Source: G965229605 sp965229605 (GTDB lineage: Bacteria; Pseudomonadota; Alphaproteobacteria; CBDDJK01). Taken from it: a DNA stretch of 64,000 nt. Below, piece by piece: positions 42,035 to 51,647 of this stretch. The stretch's first letter is position 1. Each line of letters starts with the position of its first letter. The translations under genes and the position numbers were made by a program. Where the stretch lies: positions 1,426,001-1,490,000 of the forward strand of contig OZ245892.1 of the NCBI GenBank assembly GCA_965229605.1, in the 5' to 3' direction. The notes below the pieces were generated by a model that searched no databases, had not been told where the DNA came from, and saw nothing but the letters and a program-made list of their open reading frames with translations.

Positions 42035-44857
42035 TTATCGCTTGGCGCGGATCAATTCATCCAGCATTTCATCAGAGGTTGTAATCACCTTTGTATTTGC
42101 GGAATAGGCCCGTTGCGTGACGATCATTTTTGTAAATTCCTGTGCGATATCAACGGCTGAGGATTCGAGAGAGGCAGGGACAACTTCGCCGGATCCGCCC
42201 GTATTTGGCACATGGGGGATGGCTTCGCCGGAGGCTTCAGTGATGGCAAAGACGTTATTGGAGCGTGCATCCAGTGCCAGCGGATTGGCAAAGGTGACAA
42301 GCGGGATTTGGTAAAGCTGGCGTTCTGATCCATTATCGAAGGTGCCGGTTAATTCGCCGTCGCCATTGACGGACAAGGAGGCGAGCGAGCCTGCCTGTTC
42401 GCCATTTTGGTTCACCCCGGTCACCGAGGAGACTTCATCAAAGGATTTCATGCCGCTGATTCCGCCAAGTGGTCCGAAATCGACAAGCACATCAACCCGG
42501 TCATGGTCTTCGTTGGTGACCCAGTCGCCGTCATAGTCAATGGTCAGCTGCATGACTTCGTGAATAGGGTCATGTTCATCATTGGCATATTTATTGGCAT
42601 AAAGGCTGCCTTCGTTGACGAGGCTGACGTCCTCGATAGCGAAATTCTGGATACCATCGGTATCGGTGAGTTCTGTCCAGACATCGTCGTCTTCATCGTT
42701 GGGGTCGAGCCCTTCATCAACGGTATGGAAGGTGATTTCGCCGGTATCGGGGTCTTCAATATATTCACCGGGCAGCAGGAGGTCGATTTCATCGACAATG
42801 CCGTCTTGCGTGCCATTATCGTCATCAAGGTCATTATCGTCCGAGGCATCGGTGACCGAGGTATCAATCGCCCGGCCATAAAATTCCAGGGTGCCGTTCA
42901 AGCTGGCATCCATTGAGCCTTCGACATCAACCCCGACAAAATTATCGACATCAAGCAGGGTGGTATCATCATAGCTGACGGTTCCTTCGGCATCCAGGTC
43001 CCCGAGTTCGACCTTGCTGGTGGTATTGGTTTCAGCAAATGTGTCAGTATCACCAGCATTATGGTCACCGACATCAGTAAACTCCGCTTCGTTTGTGGCC
43101 GTATCATAGGTGCCGACGGCGACAAATTCATTATCTGTCACGTCCATATTTTCCTGGGTGGCTGTGATGGTGCTTGCCGGAAAACCGGTTTCGACGACAC
43201 CGCCAGAAGATGTGAAATCAATCTGTTCGGTTGCGCTGTCATAGGTGCCGATTACAGTTGTCAGTTCGACATCGGAGAGGTCATAAACATCATAGGTCCC
43301 TGCGGTGGGAAGGGGGACGATAAAATAGGCATCTGTGCCGTTATTGACCAATTCCCTGCCATCGGTATAGGTCACGGCATCGGTGACTGAATCATAGGTG
43401 CCAACCGAGGTGGTTGATGTGGTGGTCAGAAAAACATTGCCATCAGCATCGGCATAAAGGGTGGAGTTGCCATCGCTGATCACATCCCATTCCTGATAAA
43501 TATTTTCGCCTGGCAAATCGACCACATAAATATCGCCGTTGGCATTTTCGATATTGGTCCAGTTTTGATAAATCCGGTCATTATGATCGACATAATATTC
43601 AAGGGTGCCGTTTGATATCTTGACTTCAACATCGCCGTCCTGATCGGCGCCACTTTCGACAATGGTGCCGTTATATTTGACCACGGGTATGTTTGAGTTA
43701 TTTCCATCTGCGTCAACATAGGCGGTGCGGTCATCATTCATATAATAGACACTGATCCGGTTATCATTGACGACATAGGGCGGGGCATCTTCGTTTGGAA
43801 TGGTCAGGTCAACCTCGCGGTCAGCGATTCCGTCATCATTGATATCGACAATGGCGATGATATTTGCGGTTTCGCCGTCGTTATCGGTGTCTTCAAGGTC
43901 TGATCCGTCAAAACTGTTGATATCGATGCCGTCTGCGACTCCGTCGGCGTTGGTATCGACAACGGTTCCGATGACGGTTACGACGTCATTATGATAGACA
44001 GGCGGGATATAGCGTTTGAGCGTTCCGTCGGAGTGAAAGGATATTTTGCCCAGATTCACGTCTTCAAGCGGATTGCCGGAGCCATCGGAGGCCAGAATAT
44101 CGGAATTGGTTCCACTGTCGCCGTCTTCGCCGATTTCGGTGAAATAGGCATTATCGGAAAGGGTGCCTGTGATATCCCAGACCATGGAGGTGGTATCGGT
44201 TGTGGTGTCGCCGTTTTTGGTGAAGGTCATGGTCAGAGTCTTGACGGTTCCCAGTTTATCGACGATTTGAGAGGCAATTTGAAAGGTTGTATCGGTTGGT
44301 GCACTTGATTGCAGGTTGGCCTGGAGTTCAATTTCGGTGGTTGCTATCGGGGCGATGGTCTGGGCTTCGGCATTGACCACGTCAAAGTCTCCGACCACAT
44401 TGGTCTGGATATAGCCGCTATTCATTTCGTTGCGTTCCCAGCCCAGCAGGTAGAATCCTTGCGGAGTCACCAGATTTCCGTTTTCATCGGGGTAGAATTG
44501 TCCGGCGCGGGTGTAGAAGACTTCGCCGCTGACTTCCCATTCCTCGGTCACGTCATTCAAGACGAGATTATCAGTGACGGCGAAAAATCCGTCTCCGAGG
44601 ACGGCCATATCTGTGGAGTTGACCGAGGATTCCAGCAACCCCTGCTGATCGACATGCCGCAAGGTCGTTGTCATGACGCCGCCCGTTGAATAGCTGGTTG
44701 CGGCTGATGGCACGGTCACAAGATGACCAAAAGAGGCTTCAACCCGCTTGTATCCATAGGTGTTCGAGTTTGCGATATTATCAGAAATCATCGCCATGGA
44801 CTGACTCTGGGCGAAAAGCCCGCTGACCCCGGATCGCAGGGCTCCGAAAACACTCAT
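42035..44857 (-). CDS. flgE: Flagellar hook protein FlgE, giant form with acidic repeat insert
   Basis: The hook subunit linking the basal body to the filament. Conserved ends are intact: N terminus ALRSGVSGLFAQSQSMAMISDNIANSNTYGYKR with VLGDGFFAV, C terminus ESSAVDIAQEFTKMIVTQRAYSANTKVITTSDEML. The total is 940 residues against about 400-500 in most species. The extra length is an Asp-rich block at about residues 285-765 with calcium-site-like stretches (DTNADGVADG 301-310, DTDNDGE 323-329, DINDDGIAD 338-346, and 669-690) and three GTYDS/GTYDT repeats near 486, 537 and 582. It would form an enlarged outer domain of the hook. It is the last gene of fliK-flgD-flgE. Confidence 0.92.
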   Translation of the reverse strand: MSVFGALRSGVSGLFAQSQSMAMISDNIANSNTYGYKRVEASFGHLVTVPSAATSYSTGGVMTTTLRHVDQQGLLESSVNSTDMAVLGDGFFAVTDNLVLNDVTEEWEVSGEVFYTRAGQFYPDENGNLVTPQGFYLLGWERNEMNSGYIQTNVVGDFDVVNAEAQTIAPIATTEIELQANLQSSAPTDTTFQIASQIVDKLGTVKTLTMTFTKNGDTTTDTTSMVWDITGTLSDNAYFTEIGEDGDSGTNSDILASDGSGNPLEDVNLGKISFHSDGTLKRYIPPVYHNDVVTVIGTVVDTNADGVADGIDINSFDGSDLEDTDNDGETANIIAIVDINDDGIADREVDLTIPNEDAPPYVVNDNRISVYYMNDDRTAYVDADGNNSNIPVVKYNGTIVESGADQDGDVEVKISNGTLEYYVDHNDRIYQNWTNIENANGDIYVVDLPGENIYQEWDVISDGNSTLYADADGNVFLTTTSTTSVGTYDSVTDAVTYTDGRELVNNGTDAYFIVPLPTAGTYDVYDLSDVELTTVIGTYDSATEQIDFTSSGGVVETGFPASTITATQENMDVTDNEFVAVGTYDTATNEAEFTDVGDHNAGDTDTFAETNTTSKVELGDLDAEGTVSYDDTTLLDVDNFVGVDVEGSMDASLNGTLEFYGRAIDTSVTDASDDNDLDDDNGTQDGIVDEIDLLLPGEYIEDPDTGEITFHTVDEGLDPNDEDDDVWTELTDTDGIQNFAIEDVSLVNEGSLYANKYANDEHDPIHEVMQLTIDYDGDWVTNEDHDRVDVLVDFGPLGGISGMKSFDEVSSVTGVNQNGEQAGSLASLSVNGDGELTGTFDNGSERQLYQIPLVTFANPLALDARSNNVFAITEASGEAIPHVPNTGGSGEVVPASLESSAVDIAQEFTKMIVTQRAYSANTKVITTSDEMLDELIRAKR

Positions 44858-44904
44858 TTTGATCTCCTTCGCATATCTTGGCCTGGAATATCTTTATATT
44901 TTAT

Positions 44905-45654
44905 TTATATGGACCCATGATAGCCAACAGCCGAAATATCCTCCAGCCGGATTTGACGATCATCCACGGTTAATGTCGTATTTTCCCCGTCAAACAGCAC
45001 GTTATTGACCGTGCCGCGAATTTCATAGGTGATGCCTTCAATCAAATCACCGTTGGCATCCTTGGCGGTGACCTGAAAGGAATAGTTTCCCGCTTCGACA
45101 AAATCATTGTTATTATCGCTGCCGTCCCAGGTCACATTATAGGTCCCGGGCTCCCTGTCCAGATCAGACTGGCGCACCAGAAGACCGGTCTCGTCATAAA
45201 TATTCATCACCGCCGAACTGGCCTCTTCGGGCAAAGTATAGGTCAGGATCTCGTCGATTGGAAGCTCTTCTTCCTCGCCGTCCTCGTTCTCAACCGTCGA
45301 GGTATTCAGCACAAAGTTACTTCCTTGCGTCTTGACCTCCATCCCGATGTAGCTCGTCGCATTCACCGATTGTGTCAGACTTTGACCGCCCACCAGATCC
45401 TCCAGAAGGCCGGACTGCTTGACGGCTTGCTCGGCCTCGGCAAAGGCAACCAGCTGATTGGTGAACTCCGAAGAATCCATCGGCTCCAGAGGGTCCTGGT
45501 TAACCATTTGAGTCGTCAAAAGCTGCAAAAACGTGTCAAAATCATCACTCAGACGCGTTAAACTATCCGACTCGCTGGTAAAGGTCTCCGCCGTCGTCGC
45601 CGTCGTATAGGCTGTCCGCAAACTCGAAAGCGTAGAAGTGGCTGTATCAGTCAT
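44905..45654 (-). CDS. flgD: Flagellar hook assembly (capping) protein FlgD
   Basis: Forms the scaffold cap under which hook subunits polymerise. The 249-residue protein has the N-terminal FlgD motif FDTFLQLLTTQMVNQDPLEPMDSSEFTNQLVAFAEAEQAV, then a Tudor/FnIII-like hook-cap domain (ETGLLVRQSDLDREPGTYNVTWDGSDNNNDFVEAGNYSF). It lies between fliK and flgE on the same strand, 47 bp before flgE. Confidence 0.93.
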   Translation of the reverse strand: MTDTATSTLSSLRTAYTTATTAETFTSESDSLTRLSDDFDTFLQLLTTQMVNQDPLEPMDSSEFTNQLVAFAEAEQAVKQSGLLEDLVGGQSLTQSVNATSYIGMEVKTQGSNFVLNTSTVENEDGEEEELPIDEILTYTLPEEASSAVMNIYDETGLLVRQSDLDREPGTYNVTWDGSDNNNDFVEAGNYSFQVTAKDANGDLIEGITYEIRGTVNNVLFDGENTTLTVDDRQIRLEDISAVGYHGSI

Positions 45655-45768
45655 TCTCTATATCCTGAAATCGTGAACCTGTTGTGTGAAACAGACTTGC
45701 CCTGTAAGCCTGCGCGCGCAAAAATACTGTTGCGCAACAACACGCCTGTTCAGACCAAATCTGGCAAC

Positions 45769-48201
45769 CTAAACATGTATATCAAGACCGCCTTGCCCTT
45801 GAGCAACACGCGCGTACATAGGAACGCCCGAGTCATCAAACGCATCGCCGGTTACACCATTCGCATTCTGCGCAGTTGCAAATTTCTTCTTTGCTTCGTT
45901 ATTGTCACCATTCTGGTCACGCAGGTTATAGTTCAAACTTTGACTATCGGCCTGCAAACCAGAGTCTTGCAATATTTGTACCAATGATCGCGAGTCTTGA
46001 CGAAGTTGTTCTAAAGTATCCGCACGATCTGCTGTAATAATCGCGCTTAATCGCCCGTCAGAGCCAAATTCCATCTTAATATCCACCCGGCCAAGATCAT
46101 TCTGGTTCAGGCTGATATTTAAACGATCATTGCCATTCGACAGGCCGCGCTGGATTTGTAGAGACATTTGCTCGCCCAGAGCCTGCATCGCATTTTGATA
46201 ACGCTGGGTGGCGGTTAAATTCTGGCTCAGCTGAGCTTCGCTGGCGGTGGCAGACGGGGCCTGGGCCGGGCCGGTGGGCAGAGCCGCCTCTCCGCCAGAA
46301 AAGCCGCTGGTCGGGCCTATGGCTGCCCGGGCGGCCTCGCTGCCAGCCTGCTGCATCCCGCGAAACATCGTGTCGGTCATATTGGCATCAAAGCGGCTGT
46401 TAAGCTGACTCAGACTATCCATCCGCAGCCCGCCATCCATGCGCTGTGCCGATTGCAAGGCACTTTGCCCATTGGCCTGACCGCTTGACTGGCTTGCGCC
46501 CTGATTTGCCGATTGCAGACTGCTCGCGGCTTTTGTCGCCGCGCTATTCACACCGGCTGTATTCGCTGTGCTGGTGACCGTGCTGGTGGCACCCGTCCCC
46601 TGACCTGCCACCCCGCCAAGCCCACTGCCCAGCCCGCCATCGCGACCAGAAGCCAGCGAAAGCGGCAGGTCTGTGCGCAGGGTTGAACGGGCCGCCAACG
46701 CCTCACGGGCAAGCGGCGTATTTGCAACAATCTGATCGCTATCAAGATTGCTGTCCTGCCCGGCTGTTTGCAGAATATTTTGCTGCTGGACCGGACGATT
46801 TTCTTCAACCGATGTATCTGTTGCAAGATTAGCATCCGCATTCTTCGCCAGATCAGCCGTTGCCGTGGCTTGCGTATTTGCGGCTTGCTTGTCCGTCGAA
46901 GCCGCCGCCACATTGCCCTTGCTTGTTGTATCCTCAACAACCTGAGTCTGCGTAGAAGAGGCCTGTGTCGCTTGGCCAGCCGTTGGTCTGGACAGTAAAG
47001 TCGCTGCCGCCTCCCCTTCTTTTGACTTTGAAGACTCCAGCTTTTCCGGCGCAAGATCAGACAAAAGATCATCAGAAAGCTCAACCTCGGTGCCGTCAAA
47101 CTCAACCGTCTCCACAACCTCCGACTGGCGATCAGACAGAACCTTCCCCGTATCACTCTGGTTTGTCGCCGCCTTTGTTGTCGCGGCGGTAACCGTCTCG
47201 CTGGTCTTGGTGACCGTGCTTTCAACCCCGCGCGTGCGGGCAGTCTCGGCCCCCGTCGCCTCGGTCGTCTCAACCCCGGCGGTGCGGGCGGCATCAAGCT
47301 GCGCCGTGTTCACATTGACATTCTTCACATTGGCCGAGACCGTTTCTATATCCGCCACAAGATTCTGCACCGATGCATTCAACCCGGTCAGCGCAGATTG
47401 AGTCGCCGCTTTATCGCTTGCCGTGGCCGCAGCCGTATTGCTATTCTGCGTAACCGTCGCTTGCTGCGATGCGTCAGAGTCAGATTGCGGCTTGGCCTCC
47501 TGCGTTGATTGCGTCTGCGTCTCGTTGCCTGACGTATCTTGCTGTGTCGGCGTGTCCGCGTCAGAATTTGTCGCCGCAGCCTGATTATCCGGCTGGTTGG
47601 TCGGGGCCTCGCTCGGCGCAGTCGACTCATCACTATCGCTGGTGGTGCGCGCAGGCTCCCGCGCTGCCGTCACATCCGGCGCATCGGACGTATTTTGCTC
47701 ATCAGCACGGGCTGGCTCCGCGCTTTGTTCACTCTCCCGTTCAACCGGGCGCGCCGTCGCTGTTTCAGGCTCGACCGCCTCCGGCCGCTCATTCTCTTGT
47801 TGAGGCCGCGCTTGTGGACGCTCCGCCGCTGGCTCCCTTGTCGCCGCAAAGCCGCTGTCACTGTCCCGGACCTGATCGCGCACACGCGGCTCACTCGGCA
47901 ATGCCCGCTCGCTCAACGCCGTATTGGTCGTCACCGGCGAAAAATCCAGACCCCGCGCAACCTGATTGCTTGAAAATGGCTGCTCCCCCTGATCAAGCTG
48001 GTTTTGCTTGTAATCGTTCAGAAAGGCAGAAAAATTAAAATCTTCTGCCGAGGTCACCACCGTCTTGTTTTGCGCCCCGTTCTGACCAGAACTCGTCAGC
48101 GCATTGGCCTGCTGGCGGAATATCTCCAGCGCACTGCGCCCGGCCCCAACCAGAGTTTGTGACAATCGGTTAAATTGAGTGGTTTGATTCAGATCAGCCA
48201 T
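45769..48201 (-). CDS. fliK: Flagellar hook-length control protein FliK
   Basis: The secreted molecular ruler that stops hook growth and switches export to filament proteins. ATG 48201 is chosen: GAGGG lies eight bases upstream and the protein starts MADLNQTTQFNRL; an earlier in-frame ATG at 48240 lies nearly at the expected transcription start. The 810 residues are mostly low-complexity, rich in Ala, Thr, Gln, Glu and Ser (about 110-640). The C-terminal Flg_hook domain is at about 690-790 (LNISLNQNDLGRVDIKMEFGSDGRL). FliK here is about twice the E. coli length. A sigma54-like promoter lies upstream. Confidence 0.87.
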   Translation of the reverse strand: MADLNQTTQFNRLSQTLVGAGRSALEIFRQQANALTSSGQNGAQNKTVVTSAEDFNFSAFLNDYKQNQLDQGEQPFSSNQVARGLDFSPVTTNTALSERALPSEPRVRDQVRDSDSGFAATREPAAERPQARPQQENERPEAVEPETATARPVERESEQSAEPARADEQNTSDAPDVTAAREPARTTSDSDESTAPSEAPTNQPDNQAAATNSDADTPTQQDTSGNETQTQSTQEAKPQSDSDASQQATVTQNSNTAAATASDKAATQSALTGLNASVQNLVADIETVSANVKNVNVNTAQLDAARTAGVETTEATGAETARTRGVESTVTKTSETVTAATTKAATNQSDTGKVLSDRQSEVVETVEFDGTEVELSDDLLSDLAPEKLESSKSKEGEAAATLLSRPTAGQATQASSTQTQVVEDTTSKGNVAAASTDKQAANTQATATADLAKNADANLATDTSVEENRPVQQQNILQTAGQDSNLDSDQIVANTPLAREALAARSTLRTDLPLSLASGRDGGLGSGLGGVAGQGTGATSTVTSTANTAGVNSAATKAASSLQSANQGASQSSGQANGQSALQSAQRMDGGLRMDSLSQLNSRFDANMTDTMFRGMQQAGSEAARAAIGPTSGFSGGEAALPTGPAQAPSATASEAQLSQNLTATQRYQNAMQALGEQMSLQIQRGLSNGNDRLNISLNQNDLGRVDIKMEFGSDGRLSAIITADRADTLEQLRQDSRSLVQILQDSGLQADSQSLNYNLRDQNGDNNEAKKKFATAQNANGVTGDAFDDSGVPMYARVAQGQGGLDIHV

Positions 48202-48242
48202 CGTAGAGCCCTCAAATGAAAAAAAGCATTTGAAGACCAAAA

Positions 48243-48259
48243 GGCAATATTCAGGCCAA
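48243..48259 (-). promoter_or_regulatory. Sigma54-type promoter of fliK-flgD-flgE
   Basis: On the minus strand the sequence TTGGCCTGAATATTGCC has the GG-N10-GC spacing and fits the -24 (TGGC) and -12 (TTGC) elements. The predicted start is near 48232, about 30 bases before the fliK ATG. Hook genes of alphaproteobacteria such as Caulobacter are known to be sigma54-dependent. Confidence 0.65.
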
Positions 48260-48316
48260 ACTCAAATAAAAATAAAATTTTTTTACTTACAATACCTATT
48301 TATTACTTGAACTCAC

Positions 48317-50140
48317 TCACTCCACGGTAACAGATTTGGCGAGATTACGCGGTTTATCAATATCGGTGCCTTTCAGACAGGCGACATGATAGGCCAGCAG
48401 CTGCATCGGCAGACTGTATAAAATCGGCGCCCAGACTGGTTCACAAGACGGCAGCACCAGAGATTCCGTGATCGCCCCTTGCCGGGAAATATGGTCAAGA
48501 GCCATTTGATCACCAATCACAATCACCTTGCCGCTGCGTGAGACGATTTCACGAATATTGGCACTGATTTTATCCAGAAGCGGGCCAGAGGGAGCCAGAA
48601 TCACCGTCGGAAGCTCTTTGTCAATAAGCGCAATCGGGCCGTGCTTCATTTCGCCCGCCGCATAGCCTTCGGCATGGATATAGCTGATTTCTTTCAATTT
48701 CAACGCCCCTTCAAGGGCAATCGGATACATGCTGCCCCGCCCCATATAGAAAACCGCCCGGGCCGAGGCCAGAAGCGGCGAAAGTGCTGCAATATCGCCT
48801 TCAAGTGCCAGAATATCAGCAATCAGCCGGGGCACTTCAACCAGCGCGGCAACCAGCCGGGCCTCCTGATCACGGTTAATGAGCTTGCGTGCGCGGGCCA
48901 GCGCCAGCGTGAATCCGGCCAGCACCGCAAGCTGGGTGGTAAAGGCCTTGGTGCTGGCCACCCCGATTTCCGGCCCGGCGCGGGTCAATAAACAAAGGTC
49001 TGACTGGCGGGCGATAGAACTTTCCGGCACATTAACCACTGAAACAATCGGCTGGTTCTGGCGTTTGGCATAGCGCAAGGCTTCCAGCGTATCCATGGTT
49101 TCGCCCGACTGGCTGATAAAAAGCGCGGCCCCGTTGGGGTCAAGCGGCGGTTCGCGATAGCGAAACTCTGAACCAATATCAATATCAACCGGCAGCCGTG
49201 CCAAAGATTCAATCCAGTATTTGGCAATCCACCCGGCATAAAAGGCCGTCCCGCAAGCCGACAGCGAAAGCCGGGACAGATTTTCAGGCGCGAAAGGAAA
49301 GTCCGGCAAGGCGGTAATCCCCTGCTGAAGGTCAAGCAGCGCATGTAAACTGTCGCCAATCACGCCGGGCTGTTCATGGATTTCTTTCAGCATAAAATGT
49401 TGGTAATCGCCTTTATCCATGGTCCGGTAGCGATGATCATTGGTGTGGATTTTTCGTCTGACCGGCTTTCTTTGCTCATCAAAAATGCGCGCGCCGTCAT
49501 GGGTGAGGATAACCCAGTCGCCTTCCTCCAGATAGGCAATCCTTGAAGCGAGCGAAGCCAGCGACAAGGCATCTGACCCCAAAAACATCTCCCCGTCGCC
49601 ATAGCCAACCGCCAGCGGGCTGCCGCGCCGGGCCCCGATCATCGTCCCGTCGCTAAAAAGAATCGCCAGCGCAAAAGCCCCTTCGATCTCGTCAAGGGAA
49701 CGCGCCACCGCCTCTTCCGGTTCACAGCCACTGTCAATATACGAACTGATCAGATGGGCCACCACTTCGCTATCCGTCTCGGAAGAAAACACCCGGCCAC
49801 TATTGGATAGCCGCTGTTTAATCATATGATAATTCTCGATAATACCATTATGAACAAGCGCAAGATGCTCTGTCGTATGCGGGTGGGCGTTGGCCTCGGA
49901 CGGGGGGCCGTGGGTCGCCCAGCGGGTATGGCCTATGCCCTCAAAACCCCTCAAAGGCAGGTCTGAAAGCGCCGCCTCAAGATTCACAATCCGCCCCTCA
50001 GCCCGGCAAATCGACAGGTCTTGACCCAGTAAAGTCGCCATCCCCGATGAATCATACCCGCGATACTCCAGACGCTTCAAAGCTTCCAGCAAACGCGGCG
50101 CCGCCTCGCTCTTTCCCAAAATGCCAACAATGCCACACAT
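48317..50140 (-). CDS. glmS: Glutamine--fructose-6-phosphate aminotransferase
   Basis: Makes glucosamine 6-phosphate, the first step of amino-sugar synthesis. The 607-residue protein begins MCGIVGILGKSEAAPRLLEALKRLEYRGYDSSG with the nucleophile Cys2. Two SIS domains follow (ALFISQSGETMDTL; RAVFYMGRGSMYPIALEGALKLKEISYIHAEGYAAGEMKHGPIALI). The C-terminal stretch NLAKSVTVE is conserved. The ATG overlaps the glmU stop by one base. No glmS riboswitch is expected or seen in this phylum. Confidence 0.97.
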   Translation of the reverse strand: MCGIVGILGKSEAAPRLLEALKRLEYRGYDSSGMATLLGQDLSICRAEGRIVNLEAALSDLPLRGFEGIGHTRWATHGPPSEANAHPHTTEHLALVHNGIIENYHMIKQRLSNSGRVFSSETDSEVVAHLISSYIDSGCEPEEAVARSLDEIEGAFALAILFSDGTMIGARRGSPLAVGYGDGEMFLGSDALSLASLASRIAYLEEGDWVILTHDGARIFDEQRKPVRRKIHTNDHRYRTMDKGDYQHFMLKEIHEQPGVIGDSLHALLDLQQGITALPDFPFAPENLSRLSLSACGTAFYAGWIAKYWIESLARLPVDIDIGSEFRYREPPLDPNGAALFISQSGETMDTLEALRYAKRQNQPIVSVVNVPESSIARQSDLCLLTRAGPEIGVASTKAFTTQLAVLAGFTLALARARKLINRDQEARLVAALVEVPRLIADILALEGDIAALSPLLASARAVFYMGRGSMYPIALEGALKLKEISYIHAEGYAAGEMKHGPIALIDKELPTVILAPSGPLLDKISANIREIVSRSGKVIVIGDQMALDHISRQGAITESLVLPSCEPVWAPILYSLPMQLLAYHVACLKGTDIDKPRNLAKSVTVE

Positions 50141-51489
50141 TACGCCTTTTTCCCCTTTCCAGAACGAATAACCTGCGCCGCACGACTCAACGACAGCGCA
50201 TTGTCCTCAACATCCTGCGTGATAGTTGATCCCGCCCCAATCCGCGCCTTGGCCCCAACCTTCACCGGGGCAACCAATGCAACGTTCGAGCCTATAAAAG
50301 CCTGCGCCCCGATGTCGGTGCGGTGCTTCTCCACCCCGTCGTAATTGCAGGTGATTACCCCAGCCCCGATATTGGCCTTTTCTCCAACCCTGCTGTCTCC
50401 AACATACGACAGATGATTGGCCTTTGCCCCCTCCGACAGAACCGAGTTTTTGATCTCCACAAAATTTCCAACCCGGCTGTTTGCCTCAATAACAGTCCCC
50501 GGCCGCAAACGGGCATACGGACCGATTGATGCCCCCTTGCCAACCACACAATCCTGCAAATGGCTGAATGAATGGATATGCGCAGCCTCGGCAATATCAA
50601 CGCCGGGGCCAAAAACACAATAGGGCTCAATCACGCTTCCCGGCGCAACCTTCGTGTCATACGAAAAATAAACCGTCTCCGGGGCCATCATCCGCACCCC
50701 GCCTGCCAGCAAGCTTGCCCGCATGGAAGACTGAAACCGGGCTTCAGCCTCGGCCAGCTGGGCTGGCGTGTCAATCCCGGTCAGGCTCGCCTGATCCGCA
50801 ACCATCAAGCCGATACGTTCGCCATCGCCTTTGGCCAGACCCACAGCATCGGTTAAATAATACTCGCCTTTCTGATTGTCGTTATCTATGCGCGCCACCA
50901 GATCAGAAATTTTCTGCCGGTCAAAAGCCATAATGCCACTGTTGCACAAACCAATGGCAAGCGTTGCTTCGTCAGCCTCGCGGGCTTCAATAATCGCTTG
51001 CGGGGTGCCGGTTTTATCGGTGACAATCCGGCCAAAATTTCCCGGATCATCGCTTTCAAAACCGGCAAGGGCAACGGTGCAGCCTTCTGCAATCTGGCTG
51101 GCAAGCTGCGCAAGGATATCGGCACGCAGGCCGGGTGTGTCGCCATAAAGAACCAGAAGCACCCCCGGCTGTTTGCTTATATCATCCAGCGCAATTTTAA
51201 GCGCATGGCCTGTGCCCAGCCGATCCTTCTGTATCGCGGTTTTTACATCCGGGGGAATAAGGTCAGTAAGGGCTGCTCTTGACGGCGACTCTGGCCCGAT
51301 AACCACCAGCATTTCTTCCGGGGATAAGGCCTGCGCTGTCTTTAGCACATAAGAAAAAAGCGGCTGCCCCGCCAAGGGAACAGCCGCTTTCGGAAGATCG
51401 CCGCCCATACGCGTCCCCTGTCCTGCGGCCAAAATAACCACAGACAAAGATAACTCGCCAGACAGCGATTTCAGGGAGAATTCAACCAT
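50140..51489 (-). CDS. glmU: Bifunctional UDP-N-acetylglucosamine pyrophosphorylase / glucosamine-1-phosphate N-acetyltransferase
   Basis: Supplies UDP-GlcNAc for peptidoglycan and lipid A. The 449-residue protein has the uridylyltransferase motif LAAGQGTRMGGDLPKA near residue 21 and YLTDAVGLAKG in the first domain, then the left-handed beta-helix (about 260-430) with hexapeptides and the acetyltransferase residues in HLSYVGDSRVGEKANIGAGVITCNYDGVEKHRT. The N terminus is about 15 residues longer than usual before the first strand (LSVVILAAG); an internal start is possible but no better one stands out. It forms an operon with glmS. Confidence 0.95.
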   Translation of the reverse strand: MVEFSLKSLSGELSLSVVILAAGQGTRMGGDLPKAAVPLAGQPLFSYVLKTAQALSPEEMLVVIGPESPSRAALTDLIPPDVKTAIQKDRLGTGHALKIALDDISKQPGVLLVLYGDTPGLRADILAQLASQIAEGCTVALAGFESDDPGNFGRIVTDKTGTPQAIIEAREADEATLAIGLCNSGIMAFDRQKISDLVARIDNDNQKGEYYLTDAVGLAKGDGERIGLMVADQASLTGIDTPAQLAEAEARFQSSMRASLLAGGVRMMAPETVYFSYDTKVAPGSVIEPYCVFGPGVDIAEAAHIHSFSHLQDCVVGKGASIGPYARLRPGTVIEANSRVGNFVEIKNSVLSEGAKANHLSYVGDSRVGEKANIGAGVITCNYDGVEKHRTDIGAQAFIGSNVALVAPVKVGAKARIGAGSTITQDVEDNALSLSRAAQVIRSGKGKKA

Positions 51490-51647
51490 GCAATGGAGCC
51501 GGTAAAACAGTCTATATAGTCAGTGATTTATCAATCGTAACCCTTTTTCAGAGCCACAAGTGCCAGAGTCATCGATTCCGGGCAAATCACAACTGGTTAC
51601 TGTTTTTGACCTGCTCCACGCATGGTTTTAAAAATGAGGAAAATCCT

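Noticed and set aside
42407..42916. Open frame antisense to flgE
   Set aside because: Opposite the Asp-rich insert; repeated GAC/GAT codons read as hydrophobic residues (GTC/ATC) on the other strand. No ribosome site or family match.
45673..45987. Plus-strand open frame over the end of fliK
   Set aside because: No ribosome site or recognisable product; most of it is antisense to the conserved FliK C-terminal domain.
47388..48038. Several long open frames in other frames of fliK
   Set aside because: The fliK low-complexity region is rich in Ala, Thr and Gln codons, which open all frames. The products are Arg- or Pro-rich with no domain.
51600..51647. Terminator after the DUF2282 gene
   Set aside because: Only a 4-bp AGGA/TCCT stem followed by a T-rich stretch was found; too weak to call.
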